Shown here in pieces: positions 63,495-64,000 of a DNA stretch of 64,000 nt. The stretch spans positions 2,294,001-2,358,000 of the forward strand of contig NZ_CP133592.1 in the NCBI RefSeq assembly GCF_031312595.1, in the 5' to 3' direction. Origin of the DNA: Methanolobus sediminis. GTDB lineage: Archaea > Halobacteriota > Methanosarcinia > Methanosarcinales > Methanosarcinaceae. The notes beneath the pieces are model-generated. The model worked only from the letters and a program-made list of their open reading frames with translations. It was not told the DNA's origin and made no database searches. Within the stretch, counting starts at the first letter, position 1. Every line of letters starts with the position of its first letter. The position numbers and the translations under genes were made by a program.

Positions 63495-64000
63495 ATGAAT
63501 CTCGGGCTTGGCATAGACACTGGCGGCACATATACGGATGCCGTAATAATGGATCTTGAAGATGGATCGATAATAGATTCAAACAAATCGCTTACTACTT
63601 ACCCTGATCTGATCAAGGGCATAGTAAATTCAATTGATGGTCTCAAAGCCGAATATCTTCCTAATGTAAGATTTACTTCAGTATCCACCACACTTGCCAC
63701 CAACACCACACTGGAGGGCAAAGGGTATCCGGCTGGTCTCATACTTATTGGCTATAATATATCCAGGAAGATTCCAACAGACCATATTCTTTCCATAGAA
63801 GGCAGGCATGATGCCGATGGAAATGAAGTGGAACCTCTTGGAGACCTAAAAGATGTAAAGGAATTTGTAACAAAGAACCAGCATAAGGTCTCTTCATTTG
63901 CTATATCATCGTATTTTGGAGTACGCAACCCTGAACATGAACTCACTATAAAGGAGATCATTCAGGATATGACAGACCTTCCGGTAGTCTGCGGACATGA
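63495..64000 (+). CDS. Hydantoinase/oxoprolinase A-like protein, partial
   Basis: The frame starts at ATG 63495 (AAAAGGTGAT upstream) and runs off the window end after 168 codons. The visible part begins LGLGIDTGGTYTDAVIMDLE, the ATP-binding N-terminal motif of the hydantoinase A/5-oxoprolinase family. It continues with STTLATNTTLEGKGYPAGLI, typical of that domain. Relatives of this fold are often found near corrinoid methyltransferases in methanogens. A role in reactivating the corrinoid or in hydrolysis of an N-methyl compound is possible, but unproved. Confidence 0.75.
   Translation, partial: MNLGLGIDTGGTYTDAVIMDLEDGSIIDSNKSLTTYPDLIKGIVNSIDGLKAEYLPNVRFTSVSTTLATNTTLEGKGYPAGLILIGYNISRKIPTDHILSIEGRHDADGNEVEPLGDLKDVKEFVTKNQHKVSSFAISSYFGVRNPEHELTIKEIIQDMTDLPVVCGH

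Overview
The window comes from a methylotrophic methanogenic archaeon of the order Methanosarcinales, most likely family Methanosarcinaceae (Methanolobus, Methanomethylovorans or a relative). The evidence is an archaeal rRNA operon with tRNA-Ala and tRNA-Cys inside it, a group II thermosome, diphthine synthase, TATA-box promoters, a cytochrome c maturation set and a fused corrinoid/methyltransferase of the Mts (methyl sulfide) type. I could not fix the genus from memory alone.

Layout. Bases 1-16,030 are an AT-rich accessory island that ends at a tyrosine integrase with a zinc ribbon. It carries (i) a ParB-like plus PRTase-like gene pair, (ii) a BglII/BstYI-type restriction enzyme facing a D12-class adenine methylase, (iii) a possible virus or plasmid block with two related small two-helix membrane proteins, a coiled-coil protein and several unrecognised genes, (iv) an operon pairing a class III-cyclase-like protein with a HEPN-like protein, a plausible nucleotide-signalling defence pair, and (v) a replication block of iteron-like repeats, three very small genes (one a ribbon-helix-helix regulator), a DUF927 ATPase and the integrase. 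Its left end lies outside the window.

Bases 16,055-34,262 are chromosomal genes. They include alanine dehydrogenase, a di-haem cytochrome c peroxidase, small regulators, an FTR1 iron permease, a molybdopterin lipoprotein, ccmA, ccmB and ccmC (with a GNAT gene and two small genes interposed), an old yellow enzyme, a BASS transporter and a TlyA-like RNA methylase. A 339-bp MITE-like element with perfect 15-bp ends and an 8-bp target duplication sits at 29,771-30,109. Bases 34,263-35,119 hold two unannotated tandem paralogous 34-codon genes whose start codons lie inside palindromic operator-like boxes and whose stop codons lie in a conserved hairpin.

Bases 35,120-49,379 hold the thermosome, dphB, a HerA-like ATPase, DUF357, DUF555, a PfkB kinase, a TadA/TadC-type pilus locus (with a pilin carrying PKD and LamG domains) and AmrS. 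Bases 49,673-55,576 are tRNA-Asn, tRNA-Met and the 16S-tRNA-Ala-23S-tRNA-Cys-5S operon. The following 2 kb is a decayed zone: a frameshifted HxlR-like pseudogene, a near-copy of the 3' end of the tRNA-Met gene (att-like), a secreted protein, and a gene fragment cut by an end of the same MITE family.

Bases 57,729-64,000 form one functional module: a PAS-GAF-PAS-GAF sensor kinase, an Msr-type regulator (overlapping by ATGA), the Mts-type corrinoid/methyltransferase fusion and the start of a hydantoinase-A-like gene. The order matches the msmS-msrG-mtsH layout recalled from Methanosarcina acetivorans, but the kinase here lacks a recognisable phosphoacceptor His box.
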